Source: Theodoxus fluviatilis
Lineage: Eukaryota; Mollusca; Gastropoda; Cycloneritida; Neritidae
Length of the DNA: 10,318 nt
Assembly: GCA_034096865.1 (NCBI GenBank)
Contig: JAWQFJ010014447.1
Location: 1 to 10,318 of the forward strand
Direction of reading: 5' to 3'
The notes under the pieces were generated by a model. It did no database searches. It was not told the DNA's origin and was given only the letters and a program-made list of their open reading frames with translations. A program made the translations under genes and the position numbers. Positions 8,473 to 10,318 of the stretch are shown piece by piece (the first letter of the stretch is position 1; every line of letters begins with the position of its first letter).

Positions 8473-9240
8473 ACACTGCTGTCACCCCATCTACACTGCT
8501 GTCACCCCATCTACACTGCTGTCACCCCATCTACACTGCTGTCACCCCATCTACACTGCTGTCACCCCATCTACACTGCTGTCACCCCATCTACACTGCT
8601 GTCACCCCATCTACACTGCTGTCACCCCATCTACACTGCTGTCACCCCATCTACACTGCTGTCACCCCATCTACACTGCTGTCACCCCATCTACACTGCT
8701 GTCACCCCATCTACACTGCTGTCACCCCATCTACACTGCTGTCACCCCATCTACACTGCTGTCACCCCATCTTCACTGCTGTCACCCCATCTACACTGCT
8801 GTCACCCCATCTACACTGCTGTCACCCATCTACACTGCTGTCACCCCATCTACACTGCTGTCACCCCATCTACACTGCTGTCATCCCATCTACACTGCTG
8901 TCACCCCATCTACACTGCTGTCACCCCATCTACACTGCTGTCACCCCATCTACACTGCTGTCACCCCATCACAACTGCTGTCACCCCATCTACACTGCTG
9001 TCACCCCATCTACACTGCTGTCAACCCATCTACACTGCTGTCACCCCATCTACACTGCTGTCACCCCATCTACACTGCTGTCACCCCATCTACACTGCTG
9101 TCACCCCATCTACACTGCTGTCACCCCATCTACACTGCTTCCACCCCATCTACACTGCTGTCACCCCATCTACACTGCTGTCACCCCATCTACACTGCTG
9201 TCACCCCATCTACACTGCTGTCACCCCATCTACACTGCTG
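8461..9240. repeat. Homogeneous array block
   Basis: Nearly every unit is the consensus ctgctgtcaccccatctaca. Exceptions are few: ttcac at 8771, a 19-bp cacccatct at 8823, catccc at 8882, catcacaact near 8968, caaccc at 9022 and cttccacc at 9138. Low divergence between neighbouring units indicates recent amplification or strong homogenisation compared with the left half. Confidence 0.92.
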
Positions 9241-9480
9241 TCACCCTATCTACACTGCTAACATCCCATCTACACTGCTGTCTCCCCATCTACACTGCTA
9301 CATCCCATCTACACTGCTGTACACCCCATCTACACTGCTGTCCTCCCATCTACACTGCTACCACCCCATCTACACTGCTGTCTCCCCATCTACACTGCTA
9401 ACATCCCATCTACACTGCTGTCACCCCATCTACACTGCTACCATCCCATCTACACTGCTGTCACCCCCATCTACACTGCT
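9241..9480. repeat. Variable patch with 40-bp alternation
   Basis: Within the homogeneous right arm, units here alternate between a ctaNNatccc type and a ctgtNNcccc type: ctaacatccc, ctgtctcccc, ctacatccc, ctgtacacccc, ctgtcctccc, ctaccacccc, ctgtctcccc, ctaacatccc, ctgtcacccc and ctaccatccc. The pair ctaccatccc followed by a five-C unit (gtcaccccca) occurs at 9438-9470 and again at 9619-9650, about 181 bp apart. This suggests a nine-unit duplication. Confidence 0.8.
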
Positions 9481-10318
9481 GTCACCCCATCTACACTGCT
9501 GTCACCCAATCTACACTGCTGTCACCCCATCTACACTGCTGTCACCCCATCTACACTGCTGTCACCCCATCTACACTGCTGTCACCCCATCTACACTGCT
9601 GTCACCCCATCTACACTGCTACCATCCCATCTACACTGCTGTCACCCCCATCTACATTGCTGTCACCCCATCTACACTGCTGTCACCCCATCTACACTGC
9701 TGTCACCCCATCTACACTGCTGTCACCCCATCTACACTGCTGTCACCCCATCTACACTGCTGTCACCCATCTACACTGCTGTCACCCCATCTACACTGCT
9801 GTCACCCCATCTACACTGCTGTCACCCCATCTACACTGCTGTCACCCCATCTACACTGCTGTCACCCCATCTACACTGCTGTCACCCCATCTACACTGCT
9901 GTCACCCCATCTACACTGCTGTCACCCCATCTACACTGCTGTCACCCCATCTACACTGCTGTCACCCCATCTACACTGCTGTCACCCCATCTACACTGCT
10001 GTCACCCCATCTACACTGCTGTCACCCCATCTACACTGCTGTCACCCCATCTACACTGCTGTCACCCCATCTACACTGCTGTCACCCCATCTACACTGCT
10101 GTCACCCATCTACACTGCTGTCACCCCATCTACACTGCTGTCACCCCATCTACACTGCTGTCACCCCATCTACACTGCTGTCACCCCATCTACACTGCTG
10201 TCACCCCATCTACACTGCTGTCACCCCATCTACACTGCTGTCACCCCATCTACACTGCTGTCACCCCATCTACACTGCTGTCACCCATCTACACTGCTGT
10301 CACCCCATCTACACTGCT
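9481..10318. repeat. Most homogeneous block, running off the window
   Basis: Long runs of identical consensus units, about seventeen in a row between 9773 and 10102. Rare markers are cacccaat (9506), ccatccc (9622), a five-C unit plus acatt (9645-9657), and 19-bp cacccatct units at 9764, 10103 and 10282. The array shows no sign of ending at the window edge. Confidence 0.93.

Larger units (their letters stand above)
1..10318. repeat. 20-bp minisatellite/satellite array, interrupted once by a LINE
   Basis: A 20-bp unit is repeated head to tail across the whole window except 6999-7412, roughly 490 copies. The commonest form is ctgctgtcaccccatctaca; the main variants are ctgctaccaccccatctaca, ctgctgtaacaacatctaca and ctgctgtcaacccatctcca. 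Units abut directly, with no unique spacers. The dominant unit has 9 C, 5 T, 4 A and 2 G, so the plus strand is very G-poor and the array is almost free of CpG (exceptions near 4871, 5640 and 7489). Most units are exactly 20 bp, with scattered 17-, 19-, 21- and 22-bp versions. The array is open at both window edges, so its full size is unknown. Such arrays normally have no coding role; no function can be inferred from the sequence. Confidence 0.97.

Noticed and set aside
7407..9401. Plus-strand frames of 230, 453 and 388 codons
   Set aside because: They are repeat translation only. The 453- and 388-codon frames overlap each other with the same periodic peptide.
1..10318. CRISPR-like array
   Set aside because: The 20-bp units are contiguous, with no unique spacers, and show a continuous spectrum of variants. 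The embedded LINE shows that the DNA is from an animal.
1..10318. CTG/CAG trinucleotide expansion
   Set aside because: Each unit holds only ctgctg followed by other bases; there is no run of three or more CTG.

Overview
The window is almost entirely one tandem-repeat array, a eukaryotic minisatellite or satellite with a 20-bp unit (one phase: ctgctgtcaccccatctaca). It runs through both window ends. One short retrotransposon fragment interrupts it at 6999-7412. I see no host gene, tRNA, rRNA, CRISPR array or bacterial-type signal. The retrotransposon is a 5'-truncated LINE on the minus strand. It carries the C-terminal tail of a reverse transcriptase (LHWLPV...NGLAPLYL...LRSS...GERAFS..GPKLWN.IP), a 3' UTR of the kind seen in L2/CR1-like LINEs, and an (ACAT)n tail. 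This points to an animal, most plausibly a fish or a marine invertebrate; the species cannot be read from the window.

Layout. 1-140 is the most degenerate repeat, perhaps close to the array edge. 141-1370 is rich in the CTACCAC unit and has many length variants. 1371-3685 is built mainly of a TAA-containing unit (ctgctgtaacaacatctaca) alternating with caaccc units. It holds a higher-order duplication of about 46 units (1504-2420 and 2421-3380). 3686-4700 is mixed. 4701-6120 has CTACC runs with a 260-bp duplication (5001-5260, 5261-5520). 6161-6480 is an 80-bp (four-unit) higher-order repeat. 6481-6998 is mixed. 6999-7412 is the LINE, bordered by a 16-bp direct repeat. 7413-8460 is mixed and carries a second copy of a variant cassette also found at 5.6-6.1 kb. 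8461-10318 is highly homogeneous apart from a variable patch at 9241-9480, and looks like the most recently expanded part.

The long plus-strand open frames are a by-product of the unit. Twenty bases is not a multiple of three, so three units (60 nt) encode one 20-residue period, and every frame reads the same peptide in rotation. Frames stay open only where the units lack a stop. The TAA-bearing unit closes all frames between about 1512 and 4679. None of these frames is annotated as a gene.
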